From contig OZ005694.1 of the NCBI GenBank assembly GCA_963930775.1, positions 2,108,001-2,172,000 of the forward strand: DNA of 64,000 nt. Direction: 5' to 3'. Position numbers and translations under genes: made by a program. The notes under the pieces are model-generated. The model did not search any database, was not told where the DNA came from, and saw only the letters and a program-made list of their open reading frames with translations. The stretch is from Cliona cf. orientalis. Taxonomy: Eukaryota > Porifera > Demospongiae > Clionaida > Clionaidae. Shown here piece by piece: positions 12,268 to 28,100 of the stretch; within the stretch, counting starts at the first letter, position 1, and every line of letters starts with the position of its first letter.

Positions 12268-14512
12268 GTCTGTGTACATGCATGTATGTATAGTAGTGAT
12301 ATAATATTATGCATGACATGTTGGCTGTGACAGTGTAGTGAAACATGCATACTGTGACAGGCTACTAGGGTAAACAACCGAACTACACAATGCATTGGAT
12401 GGGTGCATATATATATAGGCACATGGATTAGGTGCAAATGAACCCATATGCACGCCCTGCATGGTGATGTTCAAGTTGCATGTACATTATACACTGGCAG
12501 AATGCTGTATACATATCTCTTTCCTCTTACTATCTATATACCTCTTCGCCACTCTCTCCCAGATCTCTCTCCCTCTTAAAATATTCCATATTAGCACGAA
12601 AACCATAATAATACATAATACTATTAGCCTGAATATCAGTGATAATTAATAATGCTGTTGAAGCCAGGATGTTGGTATACTCTTCCACCCAAAAAAGAAA
12701 TTAACGTAAACTTCAGATGATATAGATGAAATAATGCTGACATTTAGTAAAATTTAATATGTGCTGATTTAAAATTATATGCTTGGGGAAGCTAAACTCT
12801 ACCAGGTGAAATGGAAAGAACTAATATTGAAGAGGTATACGATTGAAAGGGTGTATATATGTATACAAGAATGTATACTGCATTCACATTAAGAGTATAC
12901 TATGATTTTAGGATAAGCAGTATTATAGTGCTTTGGAGTAAAAATTGCAATATATTGTGCTTATGAAATATTCAATTGTCAAAATGCAAATGCACTATAA
13001 ATGGGACTTACTAAAATAGGATATGTTATAATGGAATACGAAGTTGATTAGTAAGTTGTACCACACAATAAATAAATTTAAATGTGTGGGTACTATATAC
13101 TTGTGCTGGACTACAGGTGCTACAGGTGCTACAGGTGCTGGACTACAGGTGCTGGACTTATTGCGTATCATAGATCCCTTGCACACCGTTGTAGACACAT
13201 GCACAGTACAATTAAAGCAGCTATGCATGGCAGGCAGCAAAACAGAGAGGGGGATTGAAATGGGATAGTGGATGCAGATTCTGAATAGGTATGTGATATG
13301 ACTGTTATAGCCTCTGTGGATGCATCTCTGTCATGCATGCATGGTTAACTTTATAGATAGTTCTAAGGTTGACCACATGTTTATGCCAAGTACAAGTAAT
13401 TACATGTTTGATGACACTTTGAAGCCTCAGCAATAACTCAGGTTGAGAATTAATAATAATTATGTGTGGCCAATTAAATCAAACGAATAATCTGGTAGTT
13501 GGCTGTATTAGAAAAAGCTGATAATCGCTATTATTATAGTGTGCTATAGGTAATAGCCATGAAGCAAGTATCTATATACTATTATATACAATATCACAAT
13601 AATAGGTGCATGACATTAATTTTTTAGGAAGGATTATATTATGATAGTTAGATAATTTTTTTGCATATTCTATGAACGGGCAAAGCTGCGAGTAGAATTG
13701 CGAAAACAACATGTAACTATTATTATGGTAGCAGTCACTTAGAATTAGTCTACTGACCCGTTAACATATTATACTAATGACCCTCTATCACCCATTAATT
13801 GGGTGAAGTGTCTAACTTGTTTAGACTCTAGAATGCTATTGCTTATTAACTTCAAGTATGTTGTTGCATAAGGAACTAGCTTTCTAAGTAAGTAGGGGAT
13901 TCTAAATAATATTATTTAGGCACTGTTTAGGAGGTTTCTATATGATTTAGAAGACTGAAGGACTCTATATAGAATCCCGAGCGAAGCCAGGGTTCTATGA
14001 GAGCCCTGAGGCCTTCTAAATCACATAGATCACACAACTTTGTATTCCTAGAGTCAGAGGGCAAAACTTGTAGGTGACTATGAAAATCTAGTACGTGACT
14101 AGGTATGAAATATAGATATCTGTCAGTAGCCAATCAAGTTCCAGTAGCTAATTGTTATACAGCTATGATGTAAGTAGATCTAGAGGGGTTCTAAGTAACT
14201 TAGAATCCTTGTTTTTAATCAATCAAATCAGAGTATTTGTGACAATTGATTGTAAGTGCAGTGTTAGTGTGGAATGTTATTATTCCAGGGAAGGAGATGA
14301 GGAAAGGATGGGACATCCCAAGGTGATGATAGCATAATATTACATTTTTGCATATGTATAATAATATTATTATATTTGATGGCTTGGCATCTTAATGGTC
14401 CAATGTCTTGAGATCCTTTCCCATCATAGATAATGGTATGAAATGTGAGAATGAGACTAACTTAGGGGTCACATGGAAACATGTAGCTTTAAATTTAATT
14501 GCATTAATGTGG
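12268..14512. other. No gene seen
   Basis: AT-rich sequence with a short CTACAGGTG tandem (about 13114-13156) and a low-copy segment around 13880-14220 in which motifs such as GATTCTAA and TTCTAAGTAA recur. No supported exon. Confidence 0.4.
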
Positions 14513-14692
14513 TTATTGTGGGTTCTCAGTGGCACACAGCAACTGGGTATTCTCTCGCAGTAGGTTGTTCACTCTGGCGTGAGAGACTAAAGCAAGGCAG
14601 AGGTTGTTAGCTATATTATGTAGGGGCCATGATGAAGTGCGACTTCGGCTTGCATTTTGGTCGCTATACATATCAGTATCGCGTGACACCAT
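14513..14692 (-). CDS. Possible short gene or last exon, 59 aa, function unknown
   Basis: The minus strand has an open frame from ATG (14692) to TAA (14513). Its composition is protein-like: a polar N-terminal part (DTDMYSDQNASRSRTSSW) and an amphipathic Leu/Asn/Arg stretch (IANNLCLALVSHARVNNLLR, then ENTQLLCATENPQ) that could be a short coiled coil. About 200 bp upstream on the same strand, near 14880-14900, ATGGTAAGATG is followed by GTAAGT, which could be a first exon and donor. I could not establish the intron structure, so a spliced gene covering roughly 14513-14900 is only inferred. Family not recognised. Confidence 0.3.
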   Translation of the reverse strand: MVSRDTDMYSDQNASRSRTSSWPLHNIANNLCLALVSHARVNNLLRENTQLLCATENPQ

Positions 14693-15055
14693 GCATTAAC
14701 AGTAATTTTTACCTGTCTGCGTGTCACTGAGTGAAATGTAGCTAACGCCCAGGATCATGGTGATCACGAGCACCGACTGTACTTTACTGAAGAGTAACAG
14801 TAGTTGCTGCACAATATTTGAATATGCGTGGGGTCACTTTGCATGCTTTACAATCGAAAGACACTTACCATCTTACCATCTTTGATTATGTTCGCGGCTG
14901 ATCATGAGATGAACCGTAGATGGATGAATGATGAATGTGTATGAGGGCGGGGCTGACACTGATACGGTCGTCGACCCGTCCTGCATGATACGGAAACCCT
15001 TTACCAGGTTTTATGCGATGGCTTTTAAGAAGGTGAATCAGATATGAACCACATC

Positions 15056-15118
15056 ACTCAATGTAGGATGATGCATGAGCGGTACTCTATCCCAGAAAGG
15101 AGAGTACTTCATGGTTCA
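15056..15118. repeat. Foldback repeat resembling the sequence beside the Helitron end
   Basis: Matches 15744-15831 in its outer parts (GAACCAYATCACTCAAT at one end, GAGCGGTACT and then AGAGTACTKCATGGTT at the other) and contains a GTACTCT / AGAGTAC hairpin (15082-15107). Confidence 0.5.
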
Positions 15119-15743
15119 AATATAATTATAGAAATAGCTATGCATGCAGGTGTAGCAAGTAGCTATAAAAAGTCTGTGTAGAGGGGTCATGCCATGTAGC
15201 ATATTATTATCAAAGATATTTAAGAGTACAGTAACTGGGATACCAAAATTGAAAAATCATGTAGCATACGGTGCATTATTCTGAGGGTGTTTCAGCTATA
15301 CCCAAGGAGTGTAGCAAATGACTAGATGCTTGAATAAAATAATAGCTGTGTATACATGGACATGCATTACATGGGTGATTTGCGGCCAAAGATCATCATT
15401 ATACAGTGATAACTATAATAAGCTGCAGGTAGTATCATGGATTTAATTTTATGCATATAATAATTATTATGACCCGTTAACTGTACTATAATATTATAGG
15501 CTTGGTGTACATGTTACAGTGGCTGTAGAGGATCAACAAGTACTACATGAACAGGAGCATGTGATGAATTCATCTGTCAGTGCATAACTTAGTATTAGCT
15601 ATGCATGACAATTGAAGAAGATATTATACAGATCAAATGTTACAGTAGAATCATGCATTGCTTTCATAACATGGATAATGTATAAATAACAGTCAAAAGT
15701 GTACTCATGCAGACTACCTGTGGAATGTGATAGCTAGATCCTA
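15119..15743. other. No gene seen
   Basis: AT-rich spacer between the two foldback repeats. No coding signal. Confidence 0.4.
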
Positions 15744-15831
15744 GAACCATATCACTCAATCTGGTGTATATGCAGGTGTACACCAGAGAGCGGTACTACA
15801 TCTCTAGTGAGAGAGAGTACTGCATGGTTGA
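15744..15831 (-). repeat. Paired hairpins at the 3' side of the Helitron ORF
   Basis: Immediately past the Helitron stop codon are a CTGGTGTA / TACACCAG hairpin (15761-15786) and a GTACT...AGTAC hairpin (15793-15820). On the minus strand a CTAG (15741-15744) follows. Helitrons end in a hairpin followed by CTRR, so this may mark the 3' terminus. The similar block at 15056 could equally mean an independent repeat. Confidence 0.4.
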
Positions 15832-15832
15832 G

Positions 15833-18800
15833 TTAGTCAGTAAGTATTCGTGTAAGGGGAATAGGTAAATGACAAACTGCATTATTTGACTGCAGCAACA
15901 TAGCCACCCAGTGCTGGTTGCGAACATTAAATAAGCACAGAGGCATATGAGGAAGTGTATTTACGTCACCTGATGCAAGCAAAACCCTGTGTACATTACC
16001 ACAGTACAGAATGTGACATCTGGTACTTGTATCATATGACATAAACCTTTGTGCCAAGTCAGTAACATCTATAGCATCAGATAAAGTTAGTGTAGTTATT
16101 CCAGGATCTGATGTATCTGAAATAAAGAAAGTGTTATACTGGAATATAGGTCTATTCATTAGGAGACTGAAGGGGAAGAGTTGGTAGTCACTTCCCCACA
16201 CTCCAACTTGTAAGGCTTCAAGTAATGCTCTCTCGTACATCTGCTCATGTGATGCCTGTGTATTTGATGGAAATGCATCAGCAAAAGCTGAAATCATGGT
16301 GTGTTTGTATTTCACCATTGCATAAGCACATAACAATCTAATCAGATGTGTAAAATGCTCAGTGCCTGTAAGTGTCAGTGATAAAGCATTGTACATGCAA
16401 TTCCCATCTCCAGTAGTTCGGATAGGTTTCAGAATTTGTAATAACAGGGGATGACACCTGTTAGATACACAAGTATCCTGCATAATATCAGGTAAAGCAT
16501 CTGCATATGGAAGTGGGAAAGAGTTTAGTTGCCGTATAATCAGCTCTAATGCTGGCGTAATTGTCCTAAACTGTCCAGCAACATTTGGTGAGGTTGCAAA
16601 TGAACTCAATCGTGACAGAATTTGTGCCGGGGACTCATTTAATAACTGAGCCACAGTAGTTTGTAATTGGTTCAAATGTTGTAATTGCCTATTTGGTGCA
16701 GTCACATTCTGAGAGATTGGAAGCAACAGAGAACTGTGGTTTGGAGGACAAGTTGCACATGAATTTGATGGCCCAAGTCTATTACGCTTGACAGGAGGTG
16801 CCTGTGAATTGTTTGTTCTCATACGCTTTCTTGATTGCTGTTTGTCAAATGAAAGATGTGTACTGTTCATGTCATTATCAGATAGATGTGTGTCAACATT
16901 ATCTGCATTATTTGCAAGGGGAGCATTACTAATGTCATCACTACGGTTTGGAAAAGGAACAATATCAGTTGAGGGTGTTGGTCTAATAGCATCAACACAG
17001 TCACACCACTTAAGCAAGTCTTTATAGAATTGAAGTAGGTGAATAGCAGAAGGACAAAAGTCCCAAAGTATCATATCATGTAAGTTGCGCACACGGCTCA
17101 ATGCCACATACGCCTGCCCAGAAGCAAAGAATGATGAGTTAAGGCATATAATGGCCTTCTGGACAGTGAGTCCCTGAATCCTGTGTACAGTTACTGCATA
17201 CGCCAGTTGTAGTGGAAACTGGTGGCGGAGTATGCTGTATGAAGCACCATTTATTTCTATCCGTTGTCGGAAACGTGGAACTGGTATTCGCTGAGATGGA
17301 TTGGACATTTTTTGAATAACCACGCAATTCTGATAGAGTGCAATTACAACTGCTAGTGTACCGTTAACCCACCCAGCATCAATGTCCATATTCCTCCTAA
17401 GGATTACTCTGGCTCCAACCTTCAATTGAAGCTTGTCTGGAAGTCGTTCACGATGGTGCTGGATTCGCTGATAGTCAGCAGCTCTGAGTCCCTTCCCATG
17501 GTTATCACAATCATCAGCTTCATACTCACACATTGGTCCACTGATTCTTTCAAGACACTCGTCATTAATTTTATCACATTCTGCTCTGGTAGAACAAATT
17601 ATCACTGTTTTATCCAGATCTATCGCATTAATATCCTGCCTTTGTAATCTGGTTTGTAAAATTTCAGTCACATGGCTGTCACATATCCCTTCTCGGATTT
17701 TAGTTAACAACTGGCTTAAAATCGGATCTGTAGCACGTTTAATCTCCCGTAAGAGAAGGACTGTAAACTTGTGCCACAAGTAGGTACCAAATATGTCAAC
17801 ACCGCTAACAGCGGGTAGTTGAGCAGGATCGCCTAGCAGAATGACATGCCGTCCTCCCCATGGATGTCGAGAGGAACTACGCTTAGCAAACTTTCTGCAT
17901 AAACCCTCCATGGTACGAAAAACAAAGAAGTCAAGCATTGAAAATTCATCAATGACAATCACATCTGTTTTTCTGAGCCTAGTTGTCTGGAATGTTCCAT
18001 TTTCAAGGGAAGTGTTGCACTCCAGATCAAGGCAAAAGAAGTTATGAATGGTCGTTCCACCAATGAGATGTGCTGCTACGCCACTTGGGGCTAGCTTACA
18101 AACTACTAGGCATTGTGACCTCATTTGCTTTATCAATGCCTGCAATAAGTATGATTTCCCTGTCCCAGCAGGACCAATGATGGCCGCTTGCACTTGTTTA
18201 CCCTGATCTAATTGAGATCTGATCCAACTGAATGCTCTATACTGGGATTCAGTAAAAGTCTTCAGATACTCATTTAAATCAAAGGATTGTCTATTGGGTA
18301 GCAAATTGCCCAAATCTGAGTGTGTTGGATCACCTAAAAGTTGGTCTGTTACATGTGCTTGAGGCTCATTGATGCTATCATCAACTGTGGGCACCTCAGC
18401 CATGAAAGAATCTGCTTCATCTTCAGTGATAAAACCATGATCAGTGTACAATCTAGCCAGTTCCCTCAAAGAATCCATATGAAAACCGCGAGACAGAGCA
18501 GACTGTAAACTGGACATGGCATCAGCATGTTCGTCAAAGAGACCCTTCATGATGCAAAGCTGCATCCATGACTGTGGTGAACTAAGAAGGATATCATCAT
18601 TCTCTGAAATGGGTATGTTAAGGAGATATTTTTGTTCATAGAATTTTTCCTGCTCATCTCCTGCTGGATTAATGAAGCGATATCTTGTAATGCACATTTT
18701 TGCTCGCCTCACCCAGTATCGTCCCTCTTGATCAACTAACATTTGTCCAGGTTTGTATTTACTGAGAATCTGTTGTAATGCCTCTCCTGGAGGATTAGTG

Positions 18801-20392
18801 GCCATAAGCCAGTGATTTGACTCTAAGTCAGAAATGAGTTCAGAGTCTATCAATAAACCCTGGCTAAAGATAGCACTACCAAAGACAATATTTTCACATG
18901 ACAGTGGCCGATAATCATCTGGAGGGATGCAGAAACCTTCAGATTCAAAGTAGTTTTTGACCTCATTCTCAACTGTTGCGCTGTAACCCTCATATCTCAT
19001 GCATCTGAGGAATATCATGACCTGCACTCCATTATCAACCATCTCATTCCTGACTAACTGTAAGGCAAGTGCTAGCCGATTTATGGCATTTTTTTTTATA
19101 CGCTGGGCTGACACAAATTCTGCAAAATCATCATTGGTGGTTCGAGACCGTAAATGAGGGACATCTCCATCTTCTGATTGTGCTTCACCCTTCTTATTTT
19201 CATCACTACTGCTTTTGCGCCACCATTTAAAAAAATCTGGGTAGGTCATGTCCTTCAAATCCTCAGGACGATGTAGGTACTCATCAAATCTTGTTGACAT
19301 ATAGATATCAGATGAGCCCTCTTCTAGTTGTAGCAAATCACGTTTGCATTTCAGCATACGTTGTTTCGGTTTGATCTCGGTTGGTAGAAAGAGGACTTGT
19401 CTGGTCATTTGGCTTTGATGAAAGCTCATAAGTACCTCAATAGCCTCAACTGAGCCAATCACTCTGGTCCGTAGGTACTTTTGTGGGTCTGATGCATTAT
19501 TTGGCAGGTCAATGTTGAAACTAGGTTCAGCTTTTGAGATATATTTTGCCAAATATTGCTCATAGCCATGTTTAGCTACTCGCTGGACATTGTGGGAAGC
19601 ACCCCACAGGATGCATAGCTCTGGATTGTATGGGACCACTAGTGCATCCTCTTTGTGTCTGCGAACATACAGATATCTTATACCTTCCTCATCAAGGCAT
19701 TCCTCAGTCTGAGGTACAGAAAAAGGGAAACCATACTTACAAGCATGGAGCCTCTTGCCTCCATATCCTTTCAAGCAACGTTCGGGTACACAACGTGAGT
19801 GTCGTTGCATTTTCAGTACAATTTTGCGTAAATACGCTGAGATACTGTCATTTGGGTCGGAACTTCGTGGAACCTCAGCCATGATACAATGCCCTGGAAT
19901 GGTCCCAGGTTTACACCACAGAAGCATATGCCAGTGAACAGCTCCTCGCCTTTGGTATTCCTTTTTCCATACATAGTCCTCAACAACTCCAAATGGACCA
20001 TCACCATCACGTGATAAGATGATCTTCATGACCCATTCAAACCTCTTCTCTGCAGCCATGACGGCCACCTCAGGGGACCAACCAACTGCGTGTCTATTCT
20101 CCCAATCCCTGGCTACATCCTCATACTCCTCCTCAGTGGGAGCAGAACCCCACCCTTGCTTCAGAGTGGACTGCACATGTGGCCAACAATCATAAGCTGA
20201 CAGGGTGACAAAGAGGTCTGGCAGTCCTCTTTGCTCAGAAAATGACACCAGATCTAAAGAAAATGACTTCCAGTGCTGCCTGCTACCAGGAATTGATCGT
20301 GGTACCTCTGTTCCATAAATTGCATATGGATCAGTGGATTTTTCTGCATCAAGTACTTTGGCTGCTGTTAAATTTTCACTAAGATTTGACAC
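15833..20392 (-). pseudogene. Helitron Rep/helicase/OTU protein, C-terminal 1,519 codons
   Basis: Contains the hallmarks of a rolling-circle Helitron protein. Positions below are in this fragment. A Rep domain begins with LPDLFVTLSAYDCW (about 57-70), has the HUH motif in RGAVHWHMLLW (about 150), and the tyrosine motif YLAKYISKAEP (about 285). An SF1B PIF1-type helicase follows: Walker A IIGPAGTGKS (about 738), Walker B VIVIDEFSML, HVILLGDPAQLPA, and late motifs VTVHRIQGLTVQ and SGQAYVALSRVRN. The C-terminus has an OTU cysteine-protease domain (TTGDGNCMYNALS at about 1325, with a late NQHWVAM His region). Rep nicks and joins DNA ends, the helicase unwinds, and the OTU role in Helitrons is unclear. 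The frame continues directly from the upstream ORF except for one TGA at 20393-20395. The apparent first residue is a GTG codon, not a real start. Confidence 0.9.
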
Positions 20393-21645
20393 TCAAACAA
20401 CCCTTCTAGAGTTGTATCCTCTCAATCTCAGTTTCACCATTTCATCGTACTTGAAGAACATGTAGGCACTGTCATGTGCCCACCAGCCTCGCACATCATA
20501 TAACTTCATTTTGATATGGCTCTCAAACTTCATTGGACAGTTGTAATGCCACCCTCCAAAGCCCCAAGGAAATAAATGTGGAAAAGTTTTGGGTTCCAGG
20601 AATTTTTCACCATAATAAGTACTCACTAGCTCTTTCATTCTTTCTTGACATTCAGAGTGTTCACGAGGATATTGCCGACCTGCAACATCATCTTCCTTGC
20701 CAAATACTAATGGATAATTATCAAAGAACCTGGCATCAACTGGAAAAGCCATGCCAGCTACCTCATCCTCCAGTATCTTTTCAAGGGACAAGTTAGCCTT
20801 AGCTAAAACTTCAGGATTGATACAACCAAACTGGGGTTTCACATAGCGGAAAAGTGTCTCATAGTTACTGTAAAAGGATGAATGTAAATGATTATGACAA
20901 CGATACCAGGATAATGCTCGCTTAATTCTGAATGCTGAATCTGGATTATCACCATATACATTAATATCATCCTCTTTCACAGCCAAAAACCCAAACATAC
21001 CATGAAAATGGCGATCAAGCTTAGTTATACTATTTACTTCACCAATAGTGTGCTGATATTGAGATATCGAAGCCTTCTTTACTGTGGTCGAAAAAAGACC
21101 ACATAGAGAAACATGCCCTGTTTCATACCTGTTCCTTAATTCTGCAATGGGTTTTGGTTTACTCATATCCCATAATTTAACTGGTTTCATAGTCATACTT
21201 TCTGAGGAGTCTAACACATCACCAACATAGAGGTCAGGTGCCATTTTATTGGCTTTGCAATATAAACACGAGTACCATTTATACTTCATGCCATCATGCT
21301 CAAAAGTCAGGTAACAATTATTATGTACACTTTTCAAAAACGCATTAGCAGGTGCATCTTTTGGCCGAACTCCCTTTGGTGGATCAATCATATAACTACC
21401 TTTAGTATATCCTGCACCCCAGAGAACGCGGCCACATTGCCAGCATATTCTGTTTGTAAGAGGTTGTTGGTCAAATGTACGTTGCATGTTAATTCGTTGA
21501 CTGAGCTTAGTATGTAGATCATCATTAATATTCAATGAAGACAATGATGTATCCCAGTCAATTGGCAGAATACACCGACTAAAATCAATGGTAGAGTAGG
21601 CATGTCTGCCTACATCATACCCTCCGTCCACTGTTGTACCCGCTG
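20393..21645 (-). pseudogene. Helitron protein, N-terminal central part (zinc-binding region)
   Basis: About 417 codons in frame with the downstream Rep/helicase ORF, ending at a single TGA (20393-20395). It includes RICWQCGRVLW and YSCLYCKANK, a CxxC...CxxC arrangement found in the N-terminal (DUF6570-like) region of Helitron proteins. The pre-Rep block KTFPHLFPWGFGGWHY follows, with KLRLRGYNSRR before the stop. It has no ATG at the proper position. Its first codons after the TIR insertion read AGTTVDGGYDVG, which continues the GRPxGTT repeat of the fragment at 22458-23177. This shows the two belong to one protein split by the insertion at 21646-22457. Confidence 0.85.
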
Positions 21646-24250
<2,605 letters not shown>

Positions 24251-24414
24251 TACTTATTTGACGCACTAGTGAGACCTGTTCTGGAATATGGTAACATAGT
24301 GTGGGGCTGTTTTCCTGCTGAAGAGCTCGAAATGTTGCACAAACGCTTCTGTAAGTTTGCCCTGGGAGTTCCCAGATCAGCTACTAATTTAGCATGCTAT
24401 GGTGCGGAATAGAT
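24251..24414 (+). mobile_element. LINE reverse-transcriptase fragment
   Basis: The plus strand encodes about 54 residues typical of the post-RT region of Jockey/CR1-like ORF2: LVRPVLEYGNIVWGCF, then LHKRFCKFALGVPRSATN and LACYGA, ended by TAG. It is an isolated remnant with no start or flanking exon. Confidence 0.7.
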
Positions 24415-24504
24415 TTGGCAGCTATTGAGGCACACTTTACTCATAATCAGGCCTGTATATACACACACACACACCAATCTCCACCACCCCCCCCCCCCCC
24501 CCCC

Positions 24505-25194
24505 CCCAGGTTCTCAAGCCCAGGCTCGGCCATTATATATAGGTCCTACATGACACTAGGGCAGAAAGGCTAGAATCTTCACAATTATGCAAAAGGCATA
24601 AACAAATCATGTCAACTCAATTTTATACGTAGTCTATGGCCACTTTGATCAGACGTAGTCTCGTGCCCAGCCCCCTTTCATGCACGAGCGCTAGGCACGA
24701 GACTAGATCAGACCCTCTTCAGGTTCTGCGAGGGTTGGCTACGCCACACTAGGGAGAATGAGGCTCACTGGTCCTACCTATTGTCTGAGTGCTCATGCAC
24801 ATTAGCTGCTTTGAGCCCAGGCTCGCCCACTACAGGCCCTGTATGACACTAGTTATTCAGTAGCACAAAGGCAAGGATCTTCATAACCATATTTTATTTC
24901 ATTCCAAAGCATGCAAAGCACAAAATTCATGTGAACTCACGGTTTGAGAGCAGATCAACCTGGATTTCATGTTCGCCAATAACTTAAGCGAACCGGAACT
25001 CTTGCTCATAATTTACATGCCAGTCTAATTAATATACAGTGAAGTAGCGTAGCGTAAGCCCACCGCTTCTCTCGATGTCTTAGGCAGCCTGTCTTCTTGA
25101 TGTCTGTCTCAAGCTTTAATGTGGAAATGGTCGTCACGTATGGCGTGCAATAAGGGACTTTCCAAACAGCGAAAACTTGGCAAATAACACAAAA
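24505..25194. repeat. Duplicated segment with a GTCTCGTGCC hairpin
   Basis: Two related blocks (about 24510-24620 and 24805-24935) share AGCCCAGGCTCG, TGACACTAG, GATCTTCA-type motifs and a GTGAACTCA / GTCAACTCA end. Between them is a 10-bp perfect stem GTCTCGTGCC / GGCACGAGAC (24658-24703), flanked by GATCAGAC on both sides, suggesting a small foldback element. No gene. Confidence 0.45.
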
Positions 25195-28100
25195 AGTGAC
25201 GTTTCTCTGATATGAAATTGAAAATCAAAATTTTGAAACGATTCAATATCAGGCTTTCTTCCATAGTTCATGCCTGTAAAAGAATTATTTCACAATATCA
25301 GTTCGTAGGATAGAAATGCATTATTTACATTACATTACATTACATTACATTACATTACATTAATTACATTACATTACACACACACATATTCTTTTATCTT
25401 ATGGTGTAACAAGCTAAACCACAACCTAAGATAAAAGAATTTTATCAAGCAGTAATTAGTTAACGGTATGTCACCATTTTCTATCATACATGTCTGCTAC
25501 AATAGGTCAGGTATGTGGTAAGGTAGAAAATCTCAAGTTGCAAACATTGATTACTATAATGTCATAATACTAATGCGTAATATATCTGAGAGTGATTTGG
25601 GGCTTGTATACGTAATCATCCCCTAGTCTAGATCCAACGTAAGGAGCATTGCCCATGGAATGTTGTTGGTGTATGTAGACTGCCTTCCTAGCATCACTGG
25701 CAGTGAAAAAAAAGATGGAAAAAAATTGGCCCCGGGTGAGATTCGAACCAGTGCACGCATTTGACACTGGTTGGCAGACACTGAGCTTAACCATTGCACC
25801 ATCTGGACAGTAGTCATTTCCTTCATACTTTAGTGGTCAGAAACTACTACGACTCTTATTTCAAAATTGAAAGTGAAAATCAAAAATCTGAGACGATTCA
25901 ATTATTATTTTTGATCCACTCTACATGCTGATATAAAAATTATTGCACAATACCTTTTCCTGTGCTTCGAATGAATTATTTACATTACATTACATTACAT
26001 TACATTACATTACATTAATTACATTACATTACACGCTCACATATTCTTTTATCTTAGGTTGTAACAAGCTAAACCACAACCTAAGATAAAAGAATTTTAT
26101 CAAGCAGTAATTAGTTAACGGTATGTCACCATTTTCTATCATACATGTCTGCTACAATAGGTCAGGTATGTGGTAAGGCAGAAAATCTCAAGTTGCAAAC
26201 ACTGATTACTATAATGTCATAATACTCTAATGCGTAACATATCTGAGAATGACTTGGGGCTTGTATACGCAATCATCCCCTAGTCTAGATCCAATGTAAG
26301 AAGCATCGCCCATGGAATGTTGTTGGTGTATGTAGACTGCCTTCCTAGCATCACTGGCAGTGAAAAAAAAGATGGAAAAAAATTGGCCCCGGGTGGGATT
26401 CGAACCAGTGCACGCATTTGACACTTGTTGGCAGACACTGAGCTTAACCATTGCACCATCTGGACAGTAGTCATTTCATGCATACTTTAGTGGTCAGAAA
26501 CTACTACGACTCGTATTTCAAAACTGAAAGTGAAAATCAAAAATCTGAGATTATTCAATTATTATTTTTGATCCACTCTACATGCTGATATAAAAATTAT
26601 TGCACAATACCTTTTCCTGTGCTTCGAATGAATTATTTACATTACATTACATTACATTACATTACATTACATTAATTACATTACATTACACGCTCACATA
26701 TTCTTTTATCTTAGGTTGTAACAAGCTAAACCACAACCTAAGATAAAAGAATTTTATCAACAAGTAATTAGTTAACTGTATGTCACCAGTTCCTATCATA
26801 TATGTCTGCTACAATAGGTCAGGTATGTGGTAAGGCAGAAAATCTCAATTTGCAAACATTGATTACTATACCCACTATAACGTCATAATACTAATGTACA
26901 ACGTGACATCTGAGATCTGTGTATTTGAGAGTGACTTGGGGCTTGTATATGTAATCATCCCCCAGTCTAGATCCAACATAAGGAGCATCACCCATGGAAT
27001 GTTATTTGTGTATGTAGACTGCCTTCCCAGCATCACTGGCAGTGAAAAAAAAAGATGGAAAAAAATTGGCCCCGGGTGGGATTCGAACCAGTGCACGCAT
27101 TTGACACTGGTTGGCAGACACTGAGCTTAACCATTGCACCATCTGGATAGAAGTCATTTCCTGCATGCTTTAGTTGTCAGAAACTACTACGACTCGTATT
27201 TCAAAACTGAAAGTAAAAATCAAAAATCTGAGACGATTCAATTATTATTTTTGATCCACTCTACATGCTGATATAAAAATTATTGCACAATACCTTTTCC
27301 TGTGCTTCGAATGCATTATTTACATTACATTACATTACATTACATTACATTACATTTATTACATTACATTACACACTCACATATTCTTTTATCTTAGGTT
27401 GTAACAAGCTAAACCACAACCTAAGATAAAAGAATTTTATCAAGCAGAAATTAGTTAACGGTATCTCACCATTTCCTATCATACATGTCTGCTACAATAG
27501 GTCAGGTATGTGGTAAGGCAGAAAATCTCAAGTTGCAAAAATTGATTACTATAATATCAATACCAATGCGTAACATATCAGGGGCTTGTATATTATGTAA
27601 TCATCCCCTAGTCTAGATCCAACGTAAGGAGCATCGCCCATGGAATGTTGTTGGTGTACGTAGACTGCCTTCCCAGCATCACTGGCAGTAAAAAAAAAAA
27701 AGACGGAAAAAAATTGGCCCCGGGTGGGATTCGAACCAGTGCACGCATTTGACACTGGTTGGCAGACACTGAGCTTAACCATTGCACCATCTGGACAGGA
27801 GTCATTTCCTTCATACTTTAGTGGTCAGAAACTACTACGAGTCATATTTCAAAACTGAAAGTGAAGATCAAAAATCTGAGACGATTCAATTTTTATTTTT
27901 GATCCACTCTACATGCTGATATAAAAATTATTGCACAATGTCTTTTCCTGTGCTTCGAATGCATTATTTACATTACATTACATTACATTACATTAATTAC
28001 ATTACATTATACGCTCACATATTCTTTTATCTTAGGTTGTAACAAGCTAAACCACAACCTAAGATAAAAGAATTTTATCAAGCAATAATTAGTTAACGGT

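Noticed and set aside
20390..20392. Independent start of the 1,519-codon Helitron ORF
   Set aside because: The first codon is GTG and directly follows an in-frame TGA in a continuous protein, so it is a broken frame rather than a second gene.
25310..25380. CRISPR-like repeats or telomeric repeat from the ATTAC tracts
   Set aside because: Simple pentamer microsatellite within SINE units of a eukaryotic genome; no spacers.
27066..27147. Functional tRNA genes, one per array unit
   Set aside because: A and B boxes are good but the acceptor and T stems are mismatched and no plausible anticodon arm could be drawn.
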